A DNA stretch of 64,000 bases from an uncultured Atopobiaceae bacterium (GTDB taxonomy: Bacteria; Actinomycetota; Coriobacteriia; Coriobacteriales; Atopobiaceae). The position numbers and the translations under genes were made by a program. The number at the start of each line of letters is the position of its first letter. The stretch's first letter is position 1. Shown piece after piece: positions 25,384-34,197 of the stretch. The stretch covers positions 1 to 64,000 of the forward strand of contig CAKVON010000010.1 of the NCBI GenBank assembly GCA_934792625.1, written 5' to 3'. The notes under the pieces are model-generated. The model searched no databases. It was not told the DNA's origin and saw nothing but the letters and a program-made list of their open reading frames with translations.

Positions 25384-26778
25384 CTACCTGTCGCCGGGGC
25401 GTGCCGCCGAGGCGACCACGCCCACGACGGCGGCGCAGGCGGCGGGCAGCACCCAGCCCAGGCCGATGTCGGCAAGCGGCAACGCATCCAGCGGGAGCGC
25501 AACGCCGGCGAAGAAGGCGTCTCGCACCGACGTGACGACACTCACCGCGGTCGTGACGCCGACGGCCCACGGCCAGATGAGCGGGAAGCGATCGCACGTG
25601 TGATGCGCCATGCCCATGGCCACCAGCAGGATGGACACGGGGTACAGCGCGTTGAGCAGCGGGACCGAGAAGGTCAGGATGGCGTCCAGCCCAAAGTTGG
25701 AGACGAAGCACGAGAAGATGGCGAAGGCCGCGGCCCACACGGGGTAGGTCAGGCGAGCCAGCGGGCCCTTCTCGGCAGCGGCGGGCGCTGTCCCAGTGGC
25801 GGACGAGGCCCCGGCGCCCGTCGCGCCCCCGAAGGTCTCCGCGAAGTAGGTGCCGCAGCAGCTGATGAGGCCGATGCACACGTTGAGGCAGGCCAGAAGG
25901 TAGATGGCAGCGATGATTACGGTGCCGGCGAGGCCAAAGTGCAGCGTGGCCGCGGTGGTGAGAAGGACGGCGCCGTTGGTGGCGTCGGGCATGACGGTGC
26001 CGAGGCTCGCGCCAACGAACGCCAGGCCGCAGTAGACGACGGCCATGAGCGCGCCCGCGACCACGCCCGCGCGCGAGACCTCGCGCATGACGCCGCGCGA
26101 ATCGGTGACGCCGAGCGCCCGGACGTTCTCGGCGATGACGATGCCGAACGTGAGCGACGCCAACAGGTCCATCGTCTGGTAGCCGGAGAGAAAGCCCTGG
26201 ATGGGGGCGGCGGAGTCGTAGGGAGCGACCGGCGCCTGCGCGACGCCCGCCGGGGCGACCAGAGACGAGCCCACGACCATCACCAGAAGGACGAGCAGCG
26301 CGGGGCCCGTGATCCGTCCGAGCAGCTTGGTCAGGGCGCCGGGGCGCATGGCCAGCGTGTAGGCGGCCGCGAAGAACAAAATCGAGAAGACCAGGCGCAC
26401 CGCGCCGACGGATACGCCCTGGGGCAGCAGCGGCACGAGCATCTCGAAGGCGGTCGAGCTGGTGCGCGGGATCGCCAGGCACGGCCCGATGGAGAGGTAG
26501 ATCGCCGCGACGAAGACGGCGGAGAACATGGGGTGGACGCGGTCGGTCAGCTCGCGCGCGGTGCCCACAAGCGCCACGGCGACGATGCCTAGCACCGGCA
26601 GGCCGATTGCCGCGACAAGAAAGCCGACCATAGCCGGGACGCAGTTGGTTCCCGCCTGCAGCGCGAGCAGCGGCGGCAGGATCAGGTTACCCGCGCCGAA
26701 GAACATCGAGAAGAGCGTGATGCCCACGGCAAGGGACTGGCGGGTCGAGAGCGCGTCTCGGGATGGCTGGTCGGACAT
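25384..26778 (-). CDS. brnQ: Branched-chain amino acid carrier (LIVCS family)
   Basis: 464 aa, about 12 transmembrane helices. The N-terminal motif LAVGITLFSMFFGAGNLILPPLLALQAG and IYLSIGPCLAIPRTSSTAFEM are hallmarks of BrnQ cation symporters for Leu/Ile/Val. Other conserved parts: MDLLASLTFGIVI and the SNFGLDAILTFSVPLLNALYPVSI segment. M 26776-26778 follows GAAAGGCTCACC. It is divergent from the DUF4143 ATPase, with three palindromic half-sites between them, and carries its own terminator. Confidence 0.94.
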   Translation of the reverse strand: MSDQPSRDALSTRQSLAVGITLFSMFFGAGNLILPPLLALQAGTNCVPAMVGFLVAAIGLPVLGIVAVALVGTARELTDRVHPMFSAVFVAAIYLSIGPCLAIPRTSSTAFEMLVPLLPQGVSVGAVRLVFSILFFAAAYTLAMRPGALTKLLGRITGPALLVLLVMVVGSSLVAPAGVAQAPVAPYDSAAPIQGFLSGYQTMDLLASLTFGIVIAENVRALGVTDSRGVMREVSRAGVVAGALMAVVYCGLAFVGASLGTVMPDATNGAVLLTTAATLHFGLAGTVIIAAIYLLACLNVCIGLISCCGTYFAETFGGATGAGASSATGTAPAAAEKGPLARLTYPVWAAAFAIFSCFVSNFGLDAILTFSVPLLNALYPVSILLVAMGMAHHTCDRFPLIWPWAVGVTTAVSVVTSVRDAFFAGVALPLDALPLADIGLGWVLPAACAAVVGVVASAARPGDR

Positions 26779-26894
26779 GGTGAGCCTTTCTGCCGTGTTG
26801 CCGATGCGTAATGGGTTGCATTGTCGCACGCCACGGAGTTTGCCGAGGCGAAAATGCAGCGGACGGCGCGACCGACCAAGGTCCTTTTGCTCAC

Positions 26895-26935
26895 ATCTTG
26901 CAAAGTAGAACTGCAAGATTTATTATATCTTGCAG
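26895..26935. promoter_or_regulatory. Nested inverted repeats upstream of the DUF4143 ATPase
   Basis: ATCTTGCA (26895-26902), TGCAAGAT (26912-26919) and ATCTTGCA (26927-26934) form two overlapping inverted repeats; the right-hand one extends to 9 bp (CTGCAAGAT-N7-ATCTTGCAG). A TATTAT lies in its spacer, so the site covers a likely -10. A related half-site ACTTCAAG follows at about 26942. Confidence 0.75.
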
Positions 26936-26962
26936 GATAGAACTTCAAGTAAGGAGTTCAAC

Positions 26963-28318
26963 ATGCCCTTCAACACGCTCGTCCAGGAGAAGATTCTCGA
27001 TTTTGAGAGACTGGGGATTCCGTCGGTCTTCGAGCGTGACATGGGGTTCCTCCCGATTCAGAAGCCCATGCGCAATAACCTTGCGCAGGTGGTTGTGGGT
27101 ACGCGTCGATGCGGCAAGACCTACCGCCTGTTCCAAGAGATGCATGACGTATTGCGCGCGGGTTATGACGCGCAGAACCTCTTGTATTTCAACTTCGAGG
27201 ACGAGCGCCTCAAGCCTTACTCTTCCGAGCTGCTCTCAGACGTCGTTGACACCTTCTTTGCCATGCGCCCGTCAGCAAAGGTGGATGGCTGCTTCCTATT
27301 CTTTGACGAGATTCAAGAGGTGCCCGAGTGGAGTACGTTTCTTCGTCGACTCATCGATTCCGAAAAGGTGACGGTGTACGTTACGGGCTCCTCGTCCAAG
27401 ATGCTCTCCGCGGAACTCGCTTCGGAGTTCCGCGGGAGGTCGATCTCGCGTGAGCTCTTTCCGTTGAGCTTCAAGGAGTTCGTGAGGTATACCACGGGTG
27501 AATCCCCCTCTCTTTCGGATGGCCTTTCTTCGGGCGATAGCGCGGTTTTGCGCAACGCCCTTCAGGACTACCTGCTCCGAGGCGGATATATCGCGGCCCT
27601 GTCGCTTCCCGCTCCCGAGGGCATGATGCTCATGCAGGAATATGCCTATCGGACGGTCGCGATGGATGTGGTCGAACGGTATAACCTTCGAACCCCTCAG
27701 GTGGCGGTGAGCTTCCTTTCGCGTTGCCTGGCATCCTCGGCACGCGAGCTGTCCGTGAACAAGGTGACCAACGAGTTCAAAAGCCGCGGCGTCTCGACCT
27801 CACGCGAGACCCTAGGCAGCCTGTTGTCGTATTACGAGGAGGCCTACCTGCTGTTTTCCCTTGGAGACCTCAGTAGGTCACTGGCGGACAACTCCCGCTC
27901 GAGTGCCAAAGTCTACGCGGTGGACCCAGGCATGTTCGTGGCATTTTCGCGCGCAACAAGCCGCGAGGACGGCCAACGTCTGGAAACGGCGGTATACGAC
28001 AAGCTGCGCAGGGGAGCTTCCGATGCGCGCATGGGATCTATCGCGCGCCTGACGTTTTCGTATGAAGGCAGGTCGCACGAGATCGACTTCGTGTCTGGCG
28101 ATGCTTTGCTGGGAGACGTCTACTCCCTGGTCCAGGTCAGTGTGGGGATGGATGACCCAAAGACAAGGGCGCGCGAGCTGGGCGCTCTGGAAGCGGCGAT
28201 GGACAAATACGGAATAACGGAGTCGACCGTTGTGACCATGGATTCCGAGGAAACAATCATGAGCGGGTCAGGCGTCATTAACGTTCTTCCGGCATGGAAG
28301 TGTCTGCTCGATTCCTAG
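26963..28318 (+). CDS. AAA-family ATPase with DUF4143 domain
   Basis: 451 aa. AAA_14 ATPase: Walker A VGTRRCGKTYRL (about residues 44-53), Walker B CFLFFDEIQEVPEW, sensor YVTGSSSKMLS, then ELFPLSFKEFV. The C-terminal DUF4143 part includes YAYRTVAMDVVERYN and the nuclease-like EIDFVSGDALLGDVYSLVQVS, reminiscent of a PD-(D/E)XK core (ExD...QVS). Family members are common and poorly understood; roles in stress or defence are suspected. ATG 26963 has AAGGAG 8 nt upstream. Base composition is slightly less GC-rich than its neighbours, and the promoter region is AT-rich, hinting at transfer. Confidence 0.88.
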   Translation: MPFNTLVQEKILDFERLGIPSVFERDMGFLPIQKPMRNNLAQVVVGTRRCGKTYRLFQEMHDVLRAGYDAQNLLYFNFEDERLKPYSSELLSDVVDTFFAMRPSAKVDGCFLFFDEIQEVPEWSTFLRRLIDSEKVTVYVTGSSSKMLSAELASEFRGRSISRELFPLSFKEFVRYTTGESPSLSDGLSSGDSAVLRNALQDYLLRGGYIAALSLPAPEGMMLMQEYAYRTVAMDVVERYNLRTPQVAVSFLSRCLASSARELSVNKVTNEFKSRGVSTSRETLGSLLSYYEEAYLLFSLGDLSRSLADNSRSSAKVYAVDPGMFVAFSRATSREDGQRLETAVYDKLRRGASDARMGSIARLTFSYEGRSHEIDFVSGDALLGDVYSLVQVSVGMDDPKTRARELGALEAAMDKYGITESTVVTMDSEETIMSGSGVINVLPAWKCLLDS

Positions 28319-28454
28319 CCATGCGTCTGCGACCGGCTTGCCTCTCTGACAGCGCGCAACCAACGGTTTCTTGGCCGAGGGGCATCGGGCCAGCATACTT
28401 GGGGTGCAGAGAAGTGCGTCGCGTGGAGTGCGTCGCCCGTCGAGGGGAGTCCCC

Positions 28455-29321
28455 ATGGCATTTGCCGAGAAGCTCGTGGCCGTCCGCCGAGCCCATGGCC
28501 TCACGCAGGAGCAGCTTGCGTCCAAGCTCTACGTCACCCGCCAGGCGGTGAGCCGCTGGGAGCGTGGCGAGGTCACGCCGGGCATCGACATGATGAAGCT
28601 GATCGCCGCCGTGACGGGCGAGCCGCTGTCCCACCTGCTGGAGATGCCCGAGCACTACTGCGAGAGCTGCGGCATGTACCTCACGCCCGACGACTGCGGC
28701 ACCGACGCCGACGGCGGGAGGAACGACCACTACTGCAAGTGGTGCTACGACCGTGGCGACTACACCTACGAGACCACCATGGAGGCCATGATCGAGGATT
28801 GCGCCCCGCGCCTGGCCAAGAATGAGGGCATGACGCTGGACGAGGCGGTCTCCCTCATGGGCGCGGTCCTGCCGCAGCTCGAGCGCTGGCGTGCGGTGCG
28901 CGAGAACGAGGAGCGCTACGGAGCCGAGGCCCGCGAGCGTTACGGTGACGCTGCGGTCGACGCCGCAAACGAGGCGATCCTGGACATGGACCCCGCCACA
29001 TGGAACGACCTGAGGGAGCTCGAGCAGGCGATCCTGGGCCTTCTGCAGATGGCGATGGCGGATGGCGACGAGCGTGGCCCCGAGGCCGAAAGGCTCGTCT
29101 CGATGCACCGTCGCTGGGTCGGACTGCACTGGGGCTTCGAACCAGACGATGCGGCCTACCAGGCGCTCGTTCAGGGATATCTTGCGGACCCGCGCTTCGT
29201 TGCCTACTATGACGGACCCTGTGGGGCAGGTGCCACGGAGTTTCTGGCCAAGGCGGCCCAAGCGTCGCTCCAGCCCCTTCCGCCGTCGGACCTCGTGGGA
29301 TGCGCCACCTTCCCGGGGTAA
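28455..29321 (+). CDS. XRE HTH + zinc ribbon + TipAS-like regulator
   Basis: 288 aa. Residues about 1-65: XRE HTH (FAEKLVAVRRAHGLTQEQLASKLYVTRQAVSRWERGEVTPG). Residues about 70-110: zinc-binding CESCGMYLTPDDC...YCKWCYDRG. Residues about 160-280: TipAS-type ligand-binding helices (VSMHRRWVGLHWG...ALVQGYLADPRFVAYYD...GATEFLAKA). TipAS domains bind thiopeptide antibiotics covalently in Streptomyces TipA; here the MerR head is replaced by XRE. Probably an antibiotic or stress sensor. ATG 28455 has GAGGGGAG upstream. No obvious target adjacent; it may be autoregulated. Confidence 0.87.
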   Translation: MAFAEKLVAVRRAHGLTQEQLASKLYVTRQAVSRWERGEVTPGIDMMKLIAAVTGEPLSHLLEMPEHYCESCGMYLTPDDCGTDADGGRNDHYCKWCYDRGDYTYETTMEAMIEDCAPRLAKNEGMTLDEAVSLMGAVLPQLERWRAVRENEERYGAEARERYGDAAVDAANEAILDMDPATWNDLRELEQAILGLLQMAMADGDERGPEAERLVSMHRRWVGLHWGFEPDDAAYQALVQGYLADPRFVAYYDGPCGAGATEFLAKAAQASLQPLPPSDLVGCATFPG

Positions 29322-29339
29322 AGTGAGAAGGGCGCGGCC

Positions 29340-29350
29340 CTTCTCGGCAG
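29340..29350 (+). repeat. Copy of 11-bp element CTTCTCGGCAG
   Basis: In the 66-bp gap before the malic enzyme gene, 38 nt upstream of its ATG. Confidence 0.85.
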
Positions 29351-29387
29351 CGCACGCATGAAACCGACGAGCGCGAGGAGCGTGGAC

Positions 29388-30569
29388 ATGGCCGGAAACG
29401 ACGTCAAGCAGCTGGCTCTCGAGAAGCACCGCGAGTGGAAGGGCAAGATCGAGGTCGTGAGCCGCGCCTCCATCTCGACTCCCGAGGAGCTTGCCGTGGC
29501 GTACACGCCCGGCGTCGCCGAGCCCTGCCTCAAGATCCGCGACGATGTCAGCGAGTCGTACACCTACACCCGCCGTGGCAACCTGGTCGCCGTCGTGACC
29601 GACGGCACGGCCGTGCTCGGTCTGGGCGACATCGGTCCCGAGGCAGGCATGCCCGTGATGGAGGGCAAGTGCGCCCTGTTCAAGACGTTCGCCGACGTCG
29701 ACGCCTTCCCGCTGTGCGTCCGCTCCAAGGACGTGGACGAGATCGTCCGCACGGTCGAGCTTCTGGCAGGCAGCTTTGGCGGCGTCAACCTCGAGGACAT
29801 CAGCGCCCCGCGCTGCTTCGAGATCGAGCGTCGCCTGAAGGAGGTCTGCGACATCCCCGTCTTCCACGACGACCAGCACGGCACTGCCGTCGTGACCTGC
29901 GCCGCGCTCATCAACGCGTGCCGCCTGACCGGTCGCGAGCTGGCCGACGTCCGCGTGGTCTTCTCCGGCGCTGGCGCCGCGGGCATCTCCATCGCGCGCC
30001 TGATGAAGCGCATGGGCGTCCGCGACGTCATCATCTGCGACCGTCGGGGCGCCATCTATGAGGGCCGCGAGGGGCTGAACCCCGTCAAGCGGGAGGTCGC
30101 CGCCTGGACCAACCGCGAGGGCGTCCACGGCAGCCTGGCCGACGCCGTCAAGGGCGCCGACGTCTTCGTGGGCGTCTCCGCCCCCGGCGCGCTGACGCAG
30201 GACATGGTTCGCACCATGGCGGCCGACCCGATCGTGTTCGCCTGCGCGAACCCCGTGCCCGAGATCATGCCCGACGAGGCCCTTGCCGCAGGCGCCGCCG
30301 TCGCCGCCACGGGCCGCTCGGACTTCCCCAACCAGATCAACAATGTCCTGGCGTTTCCGGGCATCTTCCGCGGCGCCCTGGACGTGCGCGCCTCCGACAT
30401 CAACGACGAGATGATGGAGGCCGCCGCCTACGCGATCGCCGGCCTGGTGGATGACGACAAGCGCTGCGCCGAGTACGTCATCCCCGGCGCCTTCGACGAC
30501 CGCGTGGCCCCCGCGGTGGCGGCTGCCGTCGCCGAGGCCGCCCGCAAGTCCGGCGTCGCCAGGGCATAG
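29388..30569 (+). CDS. NAD(P)-dependent malic enzyme
   Basis: 393 aa. Oxidative decarboxylation of malate to pyruvate. Malic N-terminal signatures [37 protein letters not shown] and metal-binding [14 protein letters not shown]...[11 protein letters not shown]; Rossmann motif [15 protein letters not shown] and [22 protein letters not shown]. It is the short bacterial form without the phosphotransacetylase tail of MaeB. ATG 29388 follows GAGGAG at 29375-29380. Monocistronic with a clear terminator. In an anaerobic fermenter it would supply pyruvate and reducing equivalents. Confidence 0.95.
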   Translation: MAGNDVKQLALEKHREWKGKIEVVSRASISTPEELAVAYTPGVAEPCLKIRDDVSESYTYTRRGNLVAVVTDGTAVLGLGDIGPEAGMPVMEGKCALFKTFADVDAFPLCVRSKDVDEIVRTVELLAGSFGGVNLEDISAPRCFEIERRLKEVCDIPVFHDDQHGTAVVTCAALINACRLTGRELADVRVVFSGAGAAGISIARLMKRMGVRDVIICDRRGAIYEGREGLNPVKREVAAWTNREGVHGSLADAVKGADVFVGVSAPGALTQDMVRTMAADPIVFACANPVPEIMPDEALAAGAAVAATGRSDFPNQINNVLAFPGIFRGALDVRASDINDEMMEAAAYAIAGLVDDDKRCAEYVIPGAFDDRVAPAVAAAVAEAARKSGVARA

Positions 30570-30623
30570 CGGCAGGGGTGCCGTCACGTGGCGGCGGGGT
30601 CGCCGCGACATTCGAACCGTGCG

Positions 30624-30656
30624 GGGGCGCGGGCCAAGGGGCCTGCGCCCCTTTTT
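30624..30656 (+). terminator. Terminator of the malic enzyme gene
   Basis: GGGGCGCGGGCC pairs with GGCCTGCGCCCC (one G-U), followed by TTTTT. Confidence 0.9.
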
Positions 30657-30675
30657 GTTCCGCGAGCCGACGGCA

Positions 30676-30686
30676 CTTCTCGGCAG
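30676..30686 (+). repeat. Copy of 11-bp element CTTCTCGGCAG
   Basis: Twenty bases past the malic enzyme terminator, before the SdpR promoter region. Confidence 0.85.
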
Positions 30687-30699
30687 GGGCGGTCGCGGG

Positions 30700-30721
30700 G
30701 TGTCGTGATGGTGTCGTGATG
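30700..30721 (+). repeat. Tandem duplication GTGTCGTGATG x2
   Basis: Two adjoining identical 11-mers immediately upstream of the SdpR operator region; possibly extra binding sites or a slippage product. Confidence 0.6.
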
Positions 30722-30732
30722 GAATTAAACTA

Positions 30733-30748
30733 TTAGACAAACGTCTAA
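30733..30748. promoter_or_regulatory. SdpR operator TTAGAC-N4-GTCTAA
   Basis: Perfect 6-bp inverted repeat in an AT-rich stretch 83 nt before the ArsR-type repressor gene, next to a TAAACT-like -10; the expected self-repression site. Confidence 0.78.
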
Positions 30749-30830
30749 CTATCGAGTACAGTGCTCTTGCAAGAAGGACTCGCGGGCCTCCGATGGATGG
30801 GCTCGCGAGGGAAATGGCGATTGGAGGGAC

Positions 30831-31103
30831 ATGGCGGGGGAGGGGTTCAAGGCCCTGGCGGACCCGACGCGCAGGCGGATTCTCGAGCTTTTGCGCGAGG
30901 GCGACAAGACTGCCGGTGAGCTTGCCGGGCATTTTGACATGAGCAAGCCGTCGCTCAGCCACCACCTGGCTACCCTGAGGGCGGCGGGCCTGGTGAGCGA
31001 CGAGCGTCGCGGGCAGAACATCGTGTACAGCCTCAACACCACCGTCATGCAGGACTTGATCGGGTGGTTCATGGGATTCTCCCGACAGGAGGGGGACGAG
31101 TGA
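30831..31103 (+). CDS. SdpR-like ArsR-family autorepressor
   Basis: 90 aa winged-helix repressor: FKALADPTRRRILELLREGDKTAGELAGHFDMSKPSLSHHLATLRAAGLVSDERRGQNIVYSLN. No metal-binding cysteines are present, so it is not a metal sensor; its pairing with SdpI and its length point to the SdpR group, where the repressor is titrated to the membrane by SdpI when toxin binds. ATG 30831 follows GGAGGGA. It overlaps sdpI by one base (TGATG). Confidence 0.9.
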   Translation: MAGEGFKALADPTRRRILELLREGDKTAGELAGHFDMSKPSLSHHLATLRAAGLVSDERRGQNIVYSLNTTVMQDLIGWFMGFSRQEGDE

Positions 31104-31795
31104 TGGCAGGTTTCAGGAAGTCCGTCGCGGGGGTTCCCGCGTCCGTGTGGGCGGCGCTTGCCGCCGTGTCGGCTGTCAACGTCGTGGCGCACCTGGCCGT
31201 GCTGCCTAGTCTGCCCGCGCAGGTACCCGTGCATTGGGGAGCGTCGGGCGTGGTTGACGGGTGGGGTCCCAGCTGGTCGACGACCGCGTTCGGCGCGGTG
31301 CCGCTTGGGATGCTGGCGCTCTTCTACGTCGTGCCGCAGGTTGATCCCAAGGCTCGCGCCTATGCCGCGGCCGGCAGGTTCTACCTGGGATTCGTTTGCG
31401 CCATGACCGCGATCATGTGTGGTATGTCCTGGCTGGGCGAGCTGACCGTCTGGGGTGTCGTCCCCGCCACGGGCTCCGTCAACGCCCTGGTTGGCGTGGT
31501 GGTCGGCCTTTTGCTGGTGGGCGTCGGCAACTACATGCCGCGCGTCCGCCAGAACTACACCCTGGGGGTGAAGACGCCCTGGGCGCTCGACGACCCCGAT
31601 AACTGGCGTCGCACCCAGCGCTTTGGCGGTGCCTGCCTGATGGTCGCGGGCGTCGTGGTCGCCGCGAGCGGTCTCGCGGCGTCGCTTCTGCCTGCGGGCT
31701 GGGTCATGGGCGCGATCGTCGTCGCGACCCTTTGCGCGGTCGTGGCCCCCGGCGCCTATTCCTACCTGCTGTGGCGTCGTGGCCAGAGGGGGTAG
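31103..31795 (+). CDS. SdpI-family immunity membrane protein (DUF1648)
   Basis: 230 aa, six transmembrane helices. N-terminal DUF1648 pattern LPAQVPVHWGASGVVDGWG followed by the SdpI core GVGNYMPRVRQNYTLGVKTPWALDDPDNWRRTQRFGGACLMVAG. In Bacillus, SdpI gives immunity to the cannibalism toxin SdpC and sequesters SdpR. No sdpABC toxin genes are nearby, so this is an orphan immunity/signalling pair. Start codon ATG 31103 overlaps the repressor stop, giving coupled translation. Confidence 0.92.
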   Translation: MAGFRKSVAGVPASVWAALAAVSAVNVVAHLAVLPSLPAQVPVHWGASGVVDGWGPSWSTTAFGAVPLGMLALFYVVPQVDPKARAYAAAGRFYLGFVCAMTAIMCGMSWLGELTVWGVVPATGSVNALVGVVVGLLLVGVGNYMPRVRQNYTLGVKTPWALDDPDNWRRTQRFGGACLMVAGVVVAASGLAASLLPAGWVMGAIVVATLCAVVAPGAYSYLLWRRGQRG

Positions 31796-31873
31796 TGGCG
31801 GGCGTGGGGCGCGACTGGTGCGCTCCGCTCCGCCGCCGAATGTTGCCGTTGCGCGGTCGTGTCGTCATGCGCG

Positions 31874-31893
31874 GTGCCGTTCGGCACGTTTTG
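31874..31893 (+). terminator. Weak hairpin after sdpI
   Basis: GTGCCG-TT-CGGCAC followed by GTTTTG; could terminate the SdpRI transcript. Confidence 0.4.
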
Positions 31894-31900
31894 CACAAAC

Positions 31901-31921
31901 GTGTCCGAATTTGTGTCCGAA
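31901..31921 (+). promoter_or_regulatory. Paired GTGTCCGAA sites, 12-bp period
   Basis: GTGTCCGAA at 31901-31909 and 31913-31921. A closely similar pair is found at 54413-54430 before a LysR gene. Likely a regulator-binding site for the clpP locus or a distal promoter element. Confidence 0.5.
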
Positions 31922-32190
31922 CCCCTCCGTAAGGTTGTGCCACGGCAACCAAGCGATAGGGGAATTCATTAAGATGTATGTCACGCGCAGCTCGTGCTTC
32001 GGTCGCATGCCCGCGACCGCCGCGATTGCGCGTGGCCCCAGCGCGACCGCTGCATCCGTCGCGATTCACGGGATGACGCGCCGCCTCCAAACAACCGAAT
32101 GGATGAGGAATTTAATGCGACCCGCCCATGGCGCATGTCGCGTTATGCCGAGCAGCCGTCCGGCATCGGACCCATCCTTTGGAGGCAAAC

Positions 32191-32784
32191 ATGAACCAGA
32201 TTCCCAGCTACAACCCCCAGGTCCTCAAGAGGACCGCCTCGGGCGTCGAGAGGTATGACATCCGCGACAGGATGCTTGCCGATCGCCAGCTCGAGCTCAC
32301 CTGCCAGGTGGACGCCGAGTCGTGCTCCTCGGTCATCCGCGGTCTTCTCTACCTGCAGGGCCTCGACGCGCAGGCCCCCGTCACGCTCTACATCAACAGC
32401 CTGGGTGGCGAGGTCCAGTCGGGCCTGGCGCTCTATGACGTCATGCAGGCAGTCAGCTGCCCGGTCCGCACCGTCTGCCTGGGCATGGCGGCCAGCATGG
32501 GCGCGCTGCTGTTTATCGCCGGCGACGACCGCGAGATGCTGCCCCACAGCCGCATCATGATCCACGACCCGCTCATCGGCGGCGGCATCGCCGGCAGCGC
32601 GCTGTCGGTCAAGGCCCGCGCCGACGACCTCATGCGCATTCGCGACGTCACGGCCGAGGTCATCGCCCGCCACACGGGGATGCCCCTCGACGAGGTCTTC
32701 TCGCTCACCGCGTCCGACACGTACTTCGAGGCCGACGAGGCAGTCAGGCGCAACCTGGCCGACCGCGTCGTCACCTCGCTGTAG
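32191..32784 (+). CDS. ClpP-family serine protease subunit
   Basis: 197 aa. ClpP barrel protease: substrate-binding YINSLGGEVQSGLALYD (usual YINSPGGSV altered), nucleophile Ser102 in GMAASMGALL, His125 in HSRIMIHDP, Asp176 in LTASDTYF. The catalytic triad and spacing are those of Clp proteases, so it should be active. No ClpX, ClpC or ClpA gene is adjacent; instead a VirD4/TraG-type ATPase begins 9 nt downstream. ATG 32191 has GGAGG 5 nt upstream. It could be the housekeeping or an accessory ClpP; the context suggests accessory. Confidence 0.9.
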   Translation: MNQIPSYNPQVLKRTASGVERYDIRDRMLADRQLELTCQVDAESCSSVIRGLLYLQGLDAQAPVTLYINSLGGEVQSGLALYDVMQAVSCPVRTVCLGMAASMGALLFIAGDDREMLPHSRIMIHDPLIGGGIAGSALSVKARADDLMRIRDVTAEVIARHTGMPLDEVFSLTASDTYFEADEAVRRNLADRVVTSL

Positions 32785-32793
32785 GGGGGCGCT

Positions 32794-34188
32794 ATGACTA
32801 GGACCACCGCAGCTAAGACCACCGTCGCGACCTCGGGCGAGAAGTGCGTCGGGCACACCGCTGCCGCGGGCCCCTCCGACCGCAGCTCCCGCGCCGCCTA
32901 CCAGGGTGAGCTTCTTCTTACTCGCAACCACTCCGCAAACGCCGACTCCTGGGCCACCGGGCTCAACAACAACATCCTGGTGCTTGGCTGCTCGGGCGGG
33001 GGCAAGACGCGACACCACGTCAAGCCCACCCTTATGCAGTGCCAGGGTTCCTACGTCGTCCTCGACGGCAAGGGCCGCCTTTGGGACGAGATGGCCCCCT
33101 TCATGGCGCTCAATGGCTACATGGTCGATCGCCTGGACTTCACCGGGATCGGTGACGACTCGGTCGGCTACGACCCGCTCGCACAGGTGCGCTGGAGGCA
33201 CGGCGCTCCCGTCCAGGCCGACATCATCTCCATCGCAAGGGCCATCTGCCCGGTAGACCAGCACGGGTCCGACCCGTTCTGGGGGCTTGCCGCTGCCAAC
33301 TACCTGGCAAGCTTCATCGCGTACGTCTTCGAGGCGCTGCCCGAGCGAGAGTGGAACTTCTCGAGCGTAACGCGCGTCTTCGAGCAGGCGTGCGACGGCC
33401 GCGAGTGCACCATGTTCGACCAGCTTGCCGACGACGACCCCACGAGCTACGCGGTCTCCCTCTACCGTCGCGCCAAGGCAACCAAGGCGGCGAGCAAGAT
33501 GCACGCCAGCATCATGGGCATCATCGCGGCGAACCTCCTGCTGCTCTCGTTTGACGCCGCCGTGCGCTGCTTTCGCAATCCCAACCAGGTCGACCTGGCG
33601 TCCTTTGGGTCCCAGAGGCGTGTCCTGTTTGTGACCATGGACGACCTCGACGACAGCCTCGCGCCGCTCACCAGCCTCTTTGTGACGCAGCTCATCCGAC
33701 ATCTGTGCGACGCCGCCGACGCCACGCCCGCGGGTCGGCTTGACGTGCCCGTCCGCCTTGTGTTGGACGACTTTGCCAACCTCAACCTTCCCGGCATCGA
33801 CGACGTGCTCGCTGTCATCCGCAGCCGCGAGATCAGCTGCACGCTCGTCTGCCAGACGGTGAGCCAGCTCGAGGCGCGCTACGGCGTGGCCGCCGCCAAC
33901 TCGATCGTCGGCAACTGCGACCGCCAGCTGGTTATGGCCTTCCAGGACGAGCGCACCGCCAGCTATTTCGGGACGCGTGCCGACAGGCCGGCCTCGGTGC
34001 TGCTGGAGACCCCCATGGACAAGTGGTGGCTCTTCGAGCGTGGCCAGGCGGGCGTGCTCGACGACGCCTACCACCTTGAGGAGCATCCCGCCTACGACAG
34101 GTTGCGTCTGACGCGTGGCTTCGAGATGGCCGGCGGCATTCGTGAGGTTGAGGCCGCCGCCGGTTCCAACCCTTCCCTTTGCGAGTAA
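32794..34188 (+). CDS. VirD4/TraG-like ATPase without membrane anchor
   Basis: 464 aa. Coupling-protein ATPase: Walker A LGCSGGGKTRHHVKP (Lys71), YVVLDGKGRLWDEMAPF, GYDPLAQVRW, WGLAAANYLASFIAYVF, Walker B LVLDDFANL (Asp324), IRSREISCTLVCQTVSQLEARYG and IVGNCDRQLVMAFQDERTASYFG, matching the TraG/VirD4 order throughout. Type IV coupling proteins normally start with two transmembrane helices; here residues 1-55 are polar and no helix is seen, so the protein should be soluble. No relaxase, VirB4 or pilus gene occurs nearby. It is 9 nt after clpP and 9 nt before the next gene, so the three are one operon. Confidence 0.87.
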   Translation: MTRTTAAKTTVATSGEKCVGHTAAAGPSDRSSRAAYQGELLLTRNHSANADSWATGLNNNILVLGCSGGGKTRHHVKPTLMQCQGSYVVLDGKGRLWDEMAPFMALNGYMVDRLDFTGIGDDSVGYDPLAQVRWRHGAPVQADIISIARAICPVDQHGSDPFWGLAAANYLASFIAYVFEALPEREWNFSSVTRVFEQACDGRECTMFDQLADDDPTSYAVSLYRRAKATKAASKMHASIMGIIAANLLLLSFDAAVRCFRNPNQVDLASFGSQRRVLFVTMDDLDDSLAPLTSLFVTQLIRHLCDAADATPAGRLDVPVRLVLDDFANLNLPGIDDVLAVIRSREISCTLVCQTVSQLEARYGVAAANSIVGNCDRQLVMAFQDERTASYFGTRADRPASVLLETPMDKWWLFERGQAGVLDDAYHLEEHPAYDRLRLTRGFEMAGGIREVEAAAGSNPSLCE

Positions 34189-34197
34189 GGAGAGCCC

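Larger units (their letters stand above)
31796..32190. other. 395-bp gap upstream of clpP
   Basis: No convincing gene. It holds a small hairpin (31874-31893), the paired GTGTCCGAA repeat (31901-31921) and, beyond 31970, GC-rich sequence with short open frames that lack family resemblance. An RBS-like GGAGG at 32181-32185 belongs to clpP. Confidence 0.5.
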
